Shown here piece by piece: positions 16,342 through 27,760 of a stretch of 42,854 nucleotides of DNA (the stretch's first letter is position 1; each line of letters begins with the position of its first letter). Below the pieces are notes generated by a model. It had not been told where the DNA came from. It searched no databases and saw nothing but the letters and a program-made list of their open reading frames with translations. Origin of the DNA: Novosphingobium sp. (lineage in GTDB: Bacteria; Pseudomonadota; Alphaproteobacteria; Sphingomonadales; Sphingomonadaceae). A program made the translations under genes and the position numbers. The DNA is taken from contig NZ_JANXWG010000122.1 of assembly GCF_025351285.1 (NCBI RefSeq), forward strand, positions 1 to 42,854. The letters run 5' to 3'.

Positions 16342-17694
16342 ATGCCGCTCGAGATCCAGTACCGCCCGATTGCCCTGCCCGCCGGGGCGCGCAGCACGCG
16401 GCGCCCGGTGACCATTGTGGTGCCCGGGCCGGTGCCGATTCCCGCCGCGACCGCCGCAGAAGCCGAATTCGACCGGCTCAAGGCCGCAGTCATGGCCGAA
16501 CGCGCAGCGCCCAAGGCCAGCCGTCCGCGCCCGCTTGCCTTGCTCCAGGCGCTCGCCCGCGCAACAAGCTGGCGCCAGCGCGTGGCCGGAATCGCTGTGA
16601 TCGGCGCGCTCGGCGTCACGCTCGGCGCGATCGGCTGGGGCAGCACCGGGATCACCCCGGCCCGCGCCGAAGTCGATGTGGCGGGCCTCGAACCGTTCGA
16701 ACGCGCCGGGCAAAGCTTCCCCGGATCGGCGTTCTACTACCTCGATCCGGCCGACACCGGCCTGGTCGCGCCGCGCGTGGCCGAAAAGGCCTGGGCAACG
16801 CAGGGCGACGAGGCCGCGCAGCTTGCCGTCAATCCGCTGGCGCAGGGCTTTTCGGCCGCCGGAGCAGGCGTGCCGATCGCGCGGCCGCTGTTCGTCAGCG
16901 GCGGCGAGGATCACTACCGCGCGGTGCAGTGCCTCACCGCGGCGATCTATTACGAAGCCGCCAGCGAGCCCGATGCCGGGCAGCGTGCGGTGGCGCAAGT
17001 CGTGCTCAACCGCGTGTCGCATCCCGCCTTCCCCAAGACGGTGTGCGGCGTGGTGTACCAGGGTTCGGAGCGCGCCGGCTGCCAGTTCAGCTTCGCGTGC
17101 GACGGGTCGATGGCGCGCAAGCCGATGGCGCAGTTCTGGGACCGTGCGCGGCGCGTGGCCAACGATGCGTTGGCCGGCAACGTGTTCGCACCGATCGGGC
17201 TTTCGACGCACTACCACACCGGCGCGGTCCACCCCACGTGGGACCAGTCGATGCAGCTTGTCGACATCATCGGCGCGCACCGGTTCTACCGCTGGCCGGG
17301 GCTGGCCGGGCGACCATCGGCGTTCAACGCCAATTATCGCGGTGGCGAACCGCTTGCCGCACCGCATGCGCCGGTGGCCGGGCCAGCGCTGAAATTCGAC
17401 GTGGCGAGCGACCCGATCGCGCTGGCGAAGGCTTACGAGGAAGGCCGACTGGCCGCGCTGAAGCAAGCGGCGGCGGGTGCGCAGGACGCGGGCTCGGCCG
17501 CTTTCGGCCAGGCCGCGGCTGGTTCGGCACGGCGCAATGCGATGTCGCAGTTTGCACCCGAGATCGAGAGGCGCGGTGGCGACGCGCTTTATCGGGCCAG
17601 CAACTTGCCCGGTACGCCCGCGGCAGCCGCAACCGACACCGCACTGCCCGAATACCGCAACAGCGGCCGCTGGATCGCCCAACCCGGCAATTAG
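16342..17694 (+). CDS. SleB/Hydrolase_2-family cell-wall hydrolase
   Basis: A 450-aa protein with a cytoplasmic N-terminal region, one membrane span at about residues 79-98 (RVAGIAVIGALGVTLGAIGW) and a periplasmic C-terminal part. The Hydrolase_2 (SleB) domain covers about residues 190-315: DHYRAVQCLTAAIYYEAASE with the catalytic-type glutamate, AQVVLNRVSHPAFPKTVCGV, CQFSFACDGS and later THYHTGAVHPTWDQSM. The family are lytic-transglycosylase-like enzymes acting on peptidoglycan. The C-terminal 120 residues are Ala-rich and of low complexity. No strong ribosome site precedes the ATG. A peptidoglycan remodelling role is inferred from the domain. Confidence 0.87.
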   Translation: MPLEIQYRPIALPAGARSTRRPVTIVVPGPVPIPAATAAEAEFDRLKAAVMAERAAPKASRPRPLALLQALARATSWRQRVAGIAVIGALGVTLGAIGWGSTGITPARAEVDVAGLEPFERAGQSFPGSAFYYLDPADTGLVAPRVAEKAWATQGDEAAQLAVNPLAQGFSAAGAGVPIARPLFVSGGEDHYRAVQCLTAAIYYEAASEPDAGQRAVAQVVLNRVSHPAFPKTVCGVVYQGSERAGCQFSFACDGSMARKPMAQFWDRARRVANDALAGNVFAPIGLSTHYHTGAVHPTWDQSMQLVDIIGAHRFYRWPGLAGRPSAFNANYRGGEPLAAPHAPVAGPALKFDVASDPIALAKAYEEGRLAALKQAAAGAQDAGSAAFGQAAAGSARRNAMSQFAPEIERRGGDALYRASNLPGTPAAAATDTALPEYRNSGRWIAQPGN

Positions 17695-17802
17695 GGCGCA
17701 CGCTTGCCTCACCCGGCAAGCCGCTGCCGATGATCGCGGATAAAGCGTTAACGCGCCGTCCACCCTAAACTCGAACCTGCCGTTAGAGGCATGGGCCTAG
17801 AG

Positions 17803-17843
17803 CGGTTGGACCACGCAGCGATTGCTCGCGGTGTGGCCAACCG
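17803..17843. other. Hairpin with 7-bp arms upstream of a small gene
   Basis: CGGTTGG (17803-17809) and CCAACCG (17837-17843) are inverted copies, with further partial pairing inside. The structure lies 25 bp before the start at 17868. With no T-run after it, it does not look like a terminator. Function unknown. Confidence 0.35.
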
Positions 17844-17867
17844 TTCAATAAGGCGAGACCGGGCACC

Positions 17868-18173
17868 ATGCTGCATTTTTCTCCACGCCACGGTCCCCAG
17901 GCGCTTCATGGCGTGCGGCGGCGGCCGATGCGGCTGGTGGCGGCGAACGACAATCCTGCCGGCCAGGGTTCGCGCGAGGTGCCGCTGGCAACCGCGCTCA
18001 AGATGTTCGCCAGCCACGGGTTGTCTGCCGCTGCCCAAGCCGGGCAAAGCGCGCGTGATGCCGCGCGGATGGGTGACGAAGCCGGGTTTCACCACTGGCT
18101 GGCAGTATGTCGCTCGCTCGATCGGCGGCTGGCGATCGAGATCGAAAAGCGGCGCGCGCGCGGGCGGCTGTAA
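17868..18173 (+). CDS. Hypothetical protein (101 aa)
   Basis: A soluble-looking protein with a basic N-terminus (MLHFSPRHGPQALHGVRRRP), then RLVAANDNPAGQGSREVPLA, then a predicted all-helical C-terminal half (TALKMFASHGLSAAAQAGQS, FHHWLAVCRSLDRRLAIEIE) and an Arg-rich end. The motif VAANDN followed by a short helical domain is a style I associate with small alphaproteobacterial proteins, but I cannot name a family. An internal ATG at 17928 (MRLVAAND) is a possible start. It is isolated, between the SleB-like gene and mdh. Confidence 0.65.
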   Translation: MLHFSPRHGPQALHGVRRRPMRLVAANDNPAGQGSREVPLATALKMFASHGLSAAAQAGQSARDAARMGDEAGFHHWLAVCRSLDRRLAIEIEKRRARGRL

Positions 18174-18199
18174 GCCCCGCCGCCGCAGCGGCAACCTGA

Positions 18200-19363
<1,164 letters not shown>

Positions 19364-19377
19364 ATTGTGATTCCCGG

Positions 19378-19414
19378 CCCCTCACGCAAGTGGTGAGGGG
19401 TTGGCTATTTTATT
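19378..19414 (+). terminator. Hairpin plus T-rich tract between mdh and sucD
   Basis: CCCCTCAC (19378-19385) and GTGAGGGG (19393-19400) form a perfect 8-bp stem with a 7-nt loop. A T-rich but interrupted stretch (TTGGCTATTTTATT) follows. It resembles an intrinsic terminator or attenuator that would uncouple mdh from sucD, or protect the mdh 3' end. Termination may be partial, since no obvious new promoter fits in the 38 bp before sucD. Confidence 0.55.
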
Positions 19415-19438
19415 GAAACTGCAAGGACTTCCTCCCCG

Positions 19439-20329
19439 ATGTCGATCCTCGTCAACAAGTCTACCAAGGTCATCACGCAAGGGATGACCGGCGCCACCGG
19501 CAGCTTCCACACCGAAGCGGCGCTGGCTTACGGCACGCTGATGGTTGCGGGCGTGACCCCGGGCAAGGGCGGCACCACGCACCTCGATCTGCCGCAGTTC
19601 AATACCGTGGCCGAAGCCAAGGCCGCCACCGGCGCCACCGCTTCGTGCATCTATGTCCCGCCTCCGGGTGCGGCTGACGCGATTCTTGAAGCGATCGACG
19701 CCGGAATCGAACTGATCGTCACGATCACCGAGGGCATTCCGGTGCTCGACATGGTGCGCGTCAAGCGCGCGCTGCAGGGCACCAAATCGCGGCTGATCGG
19801 ACCGAACTGCCCCGGCGTGCTGACCCCCAACGAATGCAAGATCGGCATCATGCCGGGTTCGATCTTCAAGGCCGGTTCGGTGGGCGTGGTTTCGCGTTCG
19901 GGCACGCTGACCTATGAAGCGGTGTTCCAGACCTCCAACGCGGGCCTCGGCCAGACGACCGCGGTCGGTATCGGCGGCGATCCGGTCAACGGCACCAACT
20001 TCATCGACGTGCTCGAACTGTTCATGGCCGACGAAGCCACCAAGTCGATCATCATGATCGGCGAAATCGGCGGTTCGGCCGAAGAAGAAGCCGCGCAGTT
20101 CATCAAGGACGAAGCCAAGCGTGGCCGCGTCAAGCCGATGGTCGGCTTCATCGCCGGCCGCACGGCGCCTCCGGGACGGCGCATGGGCCACGCGGGCGCG
20201 ATCGTTTCGGGCGGCCAGGGTGGCGCCGAGGACAAGATCGCGGCGATGGAAGCGGCGGGTATCACCGTCAGCCCCTCGCCCAGCCTGCTGGGGGAAACTT
20301 TGGTCGAGGTGCTCAAGGAGCGCGTCTGA
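19439..20329 (+). CDS. sucD: Succinyl-CoA ligase (ADP/GDP-forming) alpha subunit
   Basis: A 296-aa subunit that binds CoA and carries the phosphohistidine in the conversion of succinyl-CoA to succinate. The CoA-binding Rossmann start [20 protein letters not shown] and the motif [10 protein letters not shown] (121-130) are present. The active-site histidine is H251 in [13 protein letters not shown]. Length is typical (about 290-300). AAGGA precedes the ATG. The partner gene sucC (beta subunit) is not in the cluster and must be elsewhere. Confidence 0.97.
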   Translation: MSILVNKSTKVITQGMTGATGSFHTEAALAYGTLMVAGVTPGKGGTTHLDLPQFNTVAEAKAATGATASCIYVPPPGAADAILEAIDAGIELIVTITEGIPVLDMVRVKRALQGTKSRLIGPNCPGVLTPNECKIGIMPGSIFKAGSVGVVSRSGTLTYEAVFQTSNAGLGQTTAVGIGGDPVNGTNFIDVLELFMADEATKSIIMIGEIGGSAEEEAAQFIKDEAKRGRVKPMVGFIAGRTAPPGRRMGHAGAIVSGGQGGAEDKIAAMEAAGITVSPSPSLLGETLVEVLKERV

Positions 20330-20473
20330 CTTCAAGGAACAACGGTGCTGCCGTGCGGTTGTTCGCACGCAGTACCGCGCAGCGATGGTTAATGTCGAAT
20401 TGACCACGTTGCTGCGATGGCGGGCCGTTACGGTCGCCAGGGAATTGGTGGGGACAGTTTGGGGGCAATCGAT

Positions 20474-20530
20474 CCCGGGCCACGCGTTGCGCGGCCCGGG
20501 GCGTAAGCTGATGTTCGGGCCGAATGGCCC
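20474..20530 (+). promoter_or_regulatory. Two consecutive GC hairpins in the sucA leader
   Basis: The first hairpin has arms CCCGGGCC (20474-20481) and GGCCCGGG (20493-20500), with CGC/GCG pairing in the loop. The second has GGGCC (20517-20521) and GGCCC (20526-20530) around GAAT. The arms share sequence, so GGCCC of the first can instead pair with GGGCC of the second, giving an alternative fold. They end 20 nt before the sucA ribosome site (GGAAGG, 20550-20555). A regulatory role is inferred. The 234-bp gap otherwise holds no gene. Confidence 0.5.
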
Positions 20531-20563
20531 AGGAGCGCATCTCGCGCTCGGAAGGTGATGACC

Positions 20564-23461
20564 ATGGGTCAGGAAATGCAGGATTTCGCCCCCGACGCTA
20601 GTCTGGCTTTGGGGGCGCAGGACCAACCGCAAGCCGGCCCGTCGTGGCAGCGCAAGGGCTGGTCCCCGGCCGATGCGCTGGCACAGGATGACCTGACCTC
20701 GGCGCTCGATCCGATGGCGATGAAGGCGGCAATCAAGGCCGCCGTGGCCAAGGGCGCGGCTCCCGTTGCTGCGCTCGACGAAGCCGCGATCGAACAGGCC
20801 GCATCGGATTCGGTCCGCGCGATGATGCTGATCCGCACCTACCGCGTGCGCGGGCACCTGGCTGCCGATCTCGATCCGCTGGGCCTGGCGCACCAGAAGA
20901 TCCCCGAGGATCTGGATCCGACATACCACGGCTTTGCCGGCGCCGCGCTCGATCGGCGGGTGTTCGTCGGCGGCGCGCTCAACCTGCAATGGACCACGGT
21001 GCGCGAGCTGGTGGCGATCCTGCGGCTGAATTATTGCGGCAAGGTCGGCATGGAATACATGCACATCGCCGCAGTCGAGGAACGCCGCTTCCTGCAGGAA
21101 CGCATGGAAGGCGCCGACAAGCAGATCGAATTCACGCCCGAGGGCAAGAAGGCGATCCTCGCGGCAGTGATCCGCGGCGAGCAGTACGAGAAGTTCCTCG
21201 GCCGCAAGTACGTCGGCACCAAGCGCTTCGGGCTCGACGGCGGCGAATCGATGATCCCCGCGCTCGAGGGCGTGATCAAGTACGGCGGACAGTTGGGCGT
21301 CAAGGAAATCGTCTACGGCATGGCCCACCGCGGGCGATTGAACGTGCTCGCCAACGTGATGGCCAAGCCTTACCGCGTGATCTTCCACGAATTTTCGGGC
21401 GGTTCGGCCAACCCCGAGGACGTCGGTGGATCGGGCGACGTGAAGTACCACCTCGGCACCAGCACCGACCGCGAGTTTGACGGGATCAAGGTGCACATGA
21501 GCCTGGTGCCCAACCCCAGCCACCTCGAAACAGTCGATCCGATCGTGCTCGGCAAGGTGCGCGCGGGGCAGGTGTTCCGCGATGACATCGGCGATGAAAC
21601 GCAAGGCGCCATCCCCGGCGAGGGCGCGCGCGGCAAGCACCAGCAAGTGCTGCCCGTGCTGATCCACGGCGATGCAGCGTTCGCGGGCCAGGGCATAGTG
21701 TGGGAATGTCTCGGGTTTTCGGGCATCCGCGGCTATAACACCGGCGGCTGCATCCACTTCATCATCAACAACCAGATCGGCTTCACCACCAGCCCGCAAT
21801 TCGCGCGCAGCTCGCCGTACCCGTCGGACGTGGCCAAGGGCGTGATGGCGCCGATCCTCCACGTCAACGGCGATCATCCCGAGGCGGTGACTTTCGCGTG
21901 CAAGCTGGCGATCGATTACCGCCAGAAATTCGGCCGCGACATCGTCATCGACATGTGGTGCTACCGCCGCTTCGGGCACAACGAGGGCGATGAGCCTTCG
22001 TTCACGCAGCCGCTGATGTACGCCAAGATCCGCCAGCATCCGCCAGTGTCCGAGCTGTTCGCGGCGCGGCTGGTGGGCGAAGGCGTGATCGACAAGGACT
22101 GGCTGGGCGAAACCGCCGACCGCTTCGTCGCCACGCTCGAATCCGAATTCACCGCTGCGGGCAGCTACAAGGCCAACGAGGCCGACTGGTTTGCGGGCCG
22201 CTGGACCGGCCTCAACAAGCCTGCCGATCCCGAAACCGCGCGGCGCAACGTGCCCACCGGCATCGAGCAGAAGCTGTTCGACAGCCTGGGCCGCACGCTC
22301 ACCACGGTTCCGGCCGACCTGACCATCCACAAGACACTGGCGCGCGTGATCGACGCCAAGCGTGCGATGTTCACCAGCGGAGACGGGTTCGACTGGGCGA
22401 CGGGAGAGGCGCTGGCGTTCGGCAGCCTCGTGTCCGAGGGCTATGGCGTGCGCCTGTCGGGCCAGGATTCGGGGCGCGGCACGTTCAGCCAGCGCCACGC
22501 GGTGTGGGTCGACCAGACCGACGAGCACAAGTATGTGCCGCTGACCACGCTGCCGCACGGTCGGTTCGAAGTGCACGACAGCCCGCTTTCGGAATACGGC
22601 GTGCTGGGCTTCGAATACGGCTACGCCAGCGCCGATCCGAAATCGTTGGTGCTGTGGGAAGCGCAGTTCGGCGATTTCGCCAACGGCGCGCAGATCATCA
22701 TCGACCAGTACATCGCCGCCTCCGAAGCCAAGTGGCTGCGCGCCAATGGCCTGGTGATGCTGCTGCCGCACGGGTTCGAGGGGCAAGGTCCCGAGCACTC
22801 CTCGGCACGGCTCGAACGGTTCCTACAGCTTTGTGCGCAGGACAATATCCAGGTGTGCAACATCACCAGCCCGGCCAACTACTTCCACGTGCTGCGCCGG
22901 CAGATGCACCGGCCGTTCCGCAAGCCGCTGATCATCATGACGCCCAAGTCGCTGCTGCGGCACCCGATGGCGAAGTCTCCGGCCAGCCTGTTCGTGGGCG
23001 ACGGGCACTTCATGCGCATCCTGTCCGACGTCACCCCGGCGGCCGACGAGGCGACCAAACGGCTGGTGCTGTGTTCGGGCAAGGTGGCTTACGACCTGAT
23101 CGAGGCGCGCGATGCTGCGGGCCTGACCGACACGCAGATCGTGCGGCTGGAGCAGCTCTATCCGTTCCCCGGCGAGCCGCTGGCCAAGCGCATCGCGCGG
23201 ATGACCGCGCTCGAAACCGTGGTGTGGTGCCAGGAAGAACCCAGGAACAACGGTGCGTGGTTCTTCGTCGAACCGCTGATCGAGGATTCGTTGCAGGCGG
23301 CGGGCAGCACGGTGGCACGTCCCCGTTACGCTGGCCGCAACGCCAGCGCCTCGCCCGCCACGGGCCTCGCGTCTCGCCACAAGGCCGAGCAGGCGGCGCT
23401 GGTTGCCGATGCGCTGGGGCTGTCGGTACGCGGCGAGATCCGGCGTTTGAAGAAGGCTTAA
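20564..23461 (+). CDS. sucA: 2-Oxoglutarate dehydrogenase E1 component
   Basis: A 965-aa thiamine-diphosphate enzyme that decarboxylates 2-oxoglutarate in the TCA cycle and passes the succinyl group to SucB. Family features in order: the N-terminal flexible region, the [14 protein letters not shown] helix, [59 protein letters not shown], the ThDP/Mg motif with [15 protein letters not shown] and [26 protein letters not shown], and the C-terminal transketolase part [16 protein letters not shown]. Length fits E1o (about 930-990). The ATG at 20564 has the better spacing (8 nt) from GGAAGG; ATG 20558 and GTG 20555 are alternatives. Confidence 0.97.
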   Translation: MGQEMQDFAPDASLALGAQDQPQAGPSWQRKGWSPADALAQDDLTSALDPMAMKAAIKAAVAKGAAPVAALDEAAIEQAASDSVRAMMLIRTYRVRGHLAADLDPLGLAHQKIPEDLDPTYHGFAGAALDRRVFVGGALNLQWTTVRELVAILRLNYCGKVGMEYMHIAAVEERRFLQERMEGADKQIEFTPEGKKAILAAVIRGEQYEKFLGRKYVGTKRFGLDGGESMIPALEGVIKYGGQLGVKEIVYGMAHRGRLNVLANVMAKPYRVIFHEFSGGSANPEDVGGSGDVKYHLGTSTDREFDGIKVHMSLVPNPSHLETVDPIVLGKVRAGQVFRDDIGDETQGAIPGEGARGKHQQVLPVLIHGDAAFAGQGIVWECLGFSGIRGYNTGGCIHFIINNQIGFTTSPQFARSSPYPSDVAKGVMAPILHVNGDHPEAVTFACKLAIDYRQKFGRDIVIDMWCYRRFGHNEGDEPSFTQPLMYAKIRQHPPVSELFAARLVGEGVIDKDWLGETADRFVATLESEFTAAGSYKANEADWFAGRWTGLNKPADPETARRNVPTGIEQKLFDSLGRTLTTVPADLTIHKTLARVIDAKRAMFTSGDGFDWATGEALAFGSLVSEGYGVRLSGQDSGRGTFSQRHAVWVDQTDEHKYVPLTTLPHGRFEVHDSPLSEYGVLGFEYGYASADPKSLVLWEAQFGDFANGAQIIIDQYIAASEAKWLRANGLVMLLPHGFEGQGPEHSSARLERFLQLCAQDNIQVCNITSPANYFHVLRRQMHRPFRKPLIIMTPKSLLRHPMAKSPASLFVGDGHFMRILSDVTPAADEATKRLVLCSGKVAYDLIEARDAAGLTDTQIVRLEQLYPFPGEPLAKRIARMTALETVVWCQEEPRNNGAWFFVEPLIEDSLQAAGSTVARPRYAGRNASASPATGLASRHKAEQAALVADALGLSVRGEIRRLKKA

Positions 23462-23490
23462 ATTCCTCGGAAAAACGGGAAGTTTGCAAC

Positions 23491-24756
<1,266 letters not shown>

Positions 24757-24764
24757 TCCCGTTT

Positions 24765-24834
24765 GCCCTGAGCTTGTCGAAGGGCCGCATTTACTTCCAC
24801 GAAGAGAAGGACGACCCTTCGACAGGCTCAGGGC
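24765..24834. repeat. Inverted repeat of the CCCTTCGACA-GCTCAGGG type between sucB and lpdA
   Basis: Arms at 24765-24784 and 24815-24834 are inverted copies of a 20-mer with one mismatch (GCCCTGAGCTTGTCGAAGGG), separated by 30 nt. This motif is one I recognise as a very common dispersed intergenic repeat in many bacteria including sphingomonads. Only this pair occurs in the window. As RNA it would form a long hairpin between two operon genes. Confidence 0.85.
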
Positions 24835-24861
24835 AGTCGGAAAAGGGGTCTGGAGCATACC

Positions 24862-26277
24862 ATGGCTGAATACGACTACGACGTCCTCGTCATCGGTGCC
24901 GGTCCCGGCGGTTACGTCGCGGCGATCCGCGCGGCGCAATTGGGGCTGAAGGTTGCCTGCGTGGAAAACCGCGAGACCCTGGGTGGCACGTGCCTCAACG
25001 TCGGGTGCATTCCGAGCAAGGCGCTGCTCCACGGTTCGGAACTGTTCGACGAGGCTGCCAATGGCACGCTGGCCAAGTTCGGCGTGAAGCTCGGCTCGGT
25101 CGAGCTGGATCTGCCGCAGATGCAGGCCGAAAAGGCGCTCGCAGTCAAGGAATTGACCGGCGGGATCGCGTTCCTGTTCAAGAAGAACAAGGTGACCTGG
25201 CTCAAGGGCAAGGCGAAATTCACCGCGCTCCATACCGTTGAAATCGCGGGTGAAACCGTCACAGCGCGCGATATCGTGATCGCCACAGGGTCGAGCGTGA
25301 CCCCGCTCCCCGGCGTCATGGTCGACAACGCGGCGGGCCGGATTGTCGATTCGACCGGTGCTCTGGCGTTGGACGAAGTGCCGAGCCATCTTGTGGTCAT
25401 CGGTGGCGGGGTGATCGGGCTCGAACTCGGTTCGGTATGGCGCCGGCTGGGCGCGAAGGTCACCGTGGTCGAATTCCTCGACCAGTTGCTCCCCGGCATG
25501 GACGGCGAAGTGCGCAAGGAAAGCGCCAAGCTGTTCAAGAAGCAAGGTATGGAACTGCGGCTGTCGACCAAGGTAACCGGCGCGCAGTTGAAGTTGAATG
25601 GGGCCAAGGCAGACGGCGTGCAACTGGCGCTGGAACCATCGGCGGGCGGTGCGGTGGAAACGCTCGATGCCAGCCACGTGCTCGTCTCGATCGGGCGGCG
25701 GCCGAACACCGATGGCCTCGGGCTCGACGCCATCGGTATCACGCCGAACAAGCGCGGCCAGATAGAGACAGCATCCGATTTCCACACCGCCGTCGAAGGC
25801 GTATGGGCAATCGGCGACGTAATCCCCGGCCCGATGCTCGCGCACAAGGCCGAGGACGAAGGGCTCGCGGTGGCGGAAAACATCGCGGGTGAAACCGGCA
25901 TCGTGAACCATGATGTGATCCCCAGCGTCGTCTACACCATGCCCGAAATCGCCGGCGTGGGCCTCACCGAAGAACAAGCGAAAGAGCGGGGCGAGATCAA
26001 GGTCGGCAAGTTCCCGATGATGGCCAACAGCCGCGCGAAAACCAATCGTGAAGGCGACGGCTTCGTCAAGGTGATCGCCGATGCCAAGACCGATCGCGTG
26101 CTCGGCGTGTGGATCATCGCCAGCCTGGCCGGCACGATGATCGCCGAAGCCGCGCTAGCGATGGAATTCGGCGCGACCAGCGAGGACATCGCGCTGACCT
26201 GCCACGCGCACCCCACGCACGCCGAAGCGCTCAAGGAAGCGGCGATGGCGGTGCGGGGCAAGCCGATCCACATTTGA
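24862..26277 (+). CDS. lpdA: Dihydrolipoyl dehydrogenase (E3)
   Basis: A 471-aa FAD enzyme that reoxidises the lipoyl group of SucB with NAD+. The FAD site GAGPGGYVAAIRAAQLG is at residues 12-28, and the redox-active disulfide C44/C49 is in GGTCLNVGCIPSK. The NAD-binding site is VIGGGVIGLELGSVW, and the second FAD motif is GVWAIGDVIPGPMLAHKAEDEG. The active-site histidine is in CHAHPTHAEALKEA. GGAG lies before the ATG. It closes the mdh-sucDAB-lpdA cluster. It may also serve other lipoyl complexes. Confidence 0.97.
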   Translation: MAEYDYDVLVIGAGPGGYVAAIRAAQLGLKVACVENRETLGGTCLNVGCIPSKALLHGSELFDEAANGTLAKFGVKLGSVELDLPQMQAEKALAVKELTGGIAFLFKKNKVTWLKGKAKFTALHTVEIAGETVTARDIVIATGSSVTPLPGVMVDNAAGRIVDSTGALALDEVPSHLVVIGGGVIGLELGSVWRRLGAKVTVVEFLDQLLPGMDGEVRKESAKLFKKQGMELRLSTKVTGAQLKLNGAKADGVQLALEPSAGGAVETLDASHVLVSIGRRPNTDGLGLDAIGITPNKRGQIETASDFHTAVEGVWAIGDVIPGPMLAHKAEDEGLAVAENIAGETGIVNHDVIPSVVYTMPEIAGVGLTEEQAKERGEIKVGKFPMMANSRAKTNREGDGFVKVIADAKTDRVLGVWIIASLAGTMIAEAALAMEFGATSEDIALTCHAHPTHAEALKEAAMAVRGKPIHI

Positions 26278-26293
26278 ACCGTTCAAGCTAGCA

Positions 26294-27109
26294 ATGCCGT
26301 TCACGGCCCGACCGCAGCGCGCGCATGCCTTGCTCATCCTGCCGGTTGGTGCAGGGCTTGTGGCGATGGCCGTGAGTCATGGACCGCGCGGCTACCTGAT
26401 CGGCAATGCGGTCGCGCTGCTGCTGGCTTTGGGGCTTGCGCTGGTGCCGCTTCGGCTCGAAACCGCAGCCCGGCGGTGGCCATGGATCGCGGGCCTGCTG
26501 CTGGTCCTTGCGGTCACCGCGGTTGCCGGGCCGCCGCTCGACGGTGTCCGGCGCTGGATCGCGATCGGCCCGCTTCGGCTCCACGCCGGCATGCTGCTGG
26601 GTCCGTCGCTGGCAGTCCTTCTGGCGACTGCGTCGCCTGGCTTGCGGATCGCAGGCACGCTTGCAGCCATCGCGATCGCCTGCGTTGCGCCGGATCTGGC
26701 GATGGCACTGGCCTGGGCTGGAGCCCTGCTGCCAGGCCTGCTCGGGCTGCGGCCGAGGCTGGCGGTCGCTTCGATCGCCCTCGCCGCGCTGATGGTTGCC
26801 GCCACCGCGATGCGCCCCGATCCGCTGCAACCCGTGCCGCACGTCGAAGCCGTCGTCGCCGGGGCTTGGCGCACGAGCCACATCGGCGGCTTCGTCCTTG
26901 CGCTCGCCGGAATGGCCCCGCTGCTGCTGGCATGCATGCGCGATGCGCCGGCAAGGGCGCTGGCTGGTTTCTGGGCGGGCCTCTCGCTGGCTGGACTGAT
27001 CGGCCACTGGCCCTCGCCGCTCATCGGCTATGGCGCTGCGCCGATCCTGGGTTATGGCTTGTCGCTGGCGGTTTGGCGCGCCACGCAATCGGCCCGTGCA
27101 AGCACATGA
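26294..27109 (+). CDS. Short SEDS-like (FtsW/RodA-related) membrane protein
   Basis: A 271-aa protein with about eight hydrophobic segments. Residues 84-98 (GVRRWIAIGPLRLHA) match the FtsW/RodA signature (G-x-RRWI-x-lG, then QPSE) except that QPSE is replaced. APDLAMALAWAGALL (132-146) corresponds to the family's QPDLGTAL, and IGYGAAPILGYGLSLA (244-259) to the C-terminal SYGGSS region. It is much shorter than true SEDS polymerases (about 370-410 aa), and the extracellular loop around residues 174-198 lacks the catalytic-type aspartate. It starts 16 bp after lpdA and overlaps the next gene by 4 nt. The relationship is inferred from motifs; enzymatic activity is doubtful. Confidence 0.6.
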   Translation: MPFTARPQRAHALLILPVGAGLVAMAVSHGPRGYLIGNAVALLLALGLALVPLRLETAARRWPWIAGLLLVLAVTAVAGPPLDGVRRWIAIGPLRLHAGMLLGPSLAVLLATASPGLRIAGTLAAIAIACVAPDLAMALAWAGALLPGLLGLRPRLAVASIALAALMVAATAMRPDPLQPVPHVEAVVAGAWRTSHIGGFVLALAGMAPLLLACMRDAPARALAGFWAGLSLAGLIGHWPSPLIGYGAAPILGYGLSLAVWRATQSARAST

Positions 27110-27759
27110 GTGGTCCGCTGGCACCGATCCCGCTGGTGGTGGCATTGCCGCAAATCGTCGGCCTGCTCGATCTGGCGGGCGTGGCGGTGTTTGCGCTGAG
27201 CGGCGCGCTGCTGGCGGCGCGGATGCGGCAGACGATCGTTACGATGACCTTTTTCGCGCTGATCACCGGGGTCGGCGGAGGATCGGTGCGTGATCTGTTG
27301 ATTGGCGCGCCGGTGTTCTGGGTGCGCGATCCGTGGGTGGCGCCGGTGTGCCTGGGCGTGGCGACGGTAGCGTGGTTCACCCCGCACCGCTGGTGGCAGA
27401 ATGCGGTCCTCGAGTGGGCCGATGCGGTGGGCCTGGGTGCTTATGCCGTGCTCGGCACCGCCAAGGCGCTGGCTTATGGCGTTACCCCGGTGCCGGCGAT
27501 GCTGATGGGGGTGATCACCGGCTGCGTCGGCGGGATCATCCGCGATGTGCTGGCCGGGCGCCCGTCGATCCTGATGCGGCCGGCGCTATACGTAACCGCC
27601 GCCGCACTTTCCGCCGGGCTGTGCGCGGGCGGCAAGGCGCTGGGGCTCGATAACGGCGTGGTTTGGCCAGTCGCAGCGCTGGCCGGGTTCGGCTTGCGCG
27701 GCGCGGCGATCCGCTGGGACCTGGCGCTGCCGGCCTATTCGGCGGACGCGGACGGGTAA
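27106..27759 (+). CDS. Trimeric intracellular cation (TRIC) channel family protein (UPF0126/YicG-like)
   Basis: A 217-aa seven-span membrane protein. The family consists of two tandem repeats, each with a glycine-rich motif, visible here as ITGVGGGSVRDLLIG (about residues 52-66) and ITGCVGGIIRDVLAGRPS. The start LLDLAGVAVFALSGALLAAR is also typical. Bacterial TRIC homologues form homotrimeric cation channels. The ATG overlaps the stop of the SEDS-like gene (ATGA), implying translational coupling. The 3' end abuts the convergent VOC gene with a 1-bp gap. Confidence 0.9.
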   Translation: MSGPLAPIPLVVALPQIVGLLDLAGVAVFALSGALLAARMRQTIVTMTFFALITGVGGGSVRDLLIGAPVFWVRDPWVAPVCLGVATVAWFTPHRWWQNAVLEWADAVGLGAYAVLGTAKALAYGVTPVPAMLMGVITGCVGGIIRDVLAGRPSILMRPALYVTAAALSAGLCAGGKALGLDNGVVWPVAALAGFGLRGAAIRWDLALPAYSADADG

Positions 27760-27760
27760 A

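Noticed and set aside
19382..22798. 1138-codon open frame on the minus strand opposite sucD-sucA
   Set aside because: Antisense shadow of two certain TCA-cycle genes; no domain is recognisable in its translation.
24765..24834. Possible CRISPR-like or attachment-site repeats
   Set aside because: Only a single inverted pair is present, with no array of spacers and no integrase nearby; it fits a dispersed palindromic repeat.
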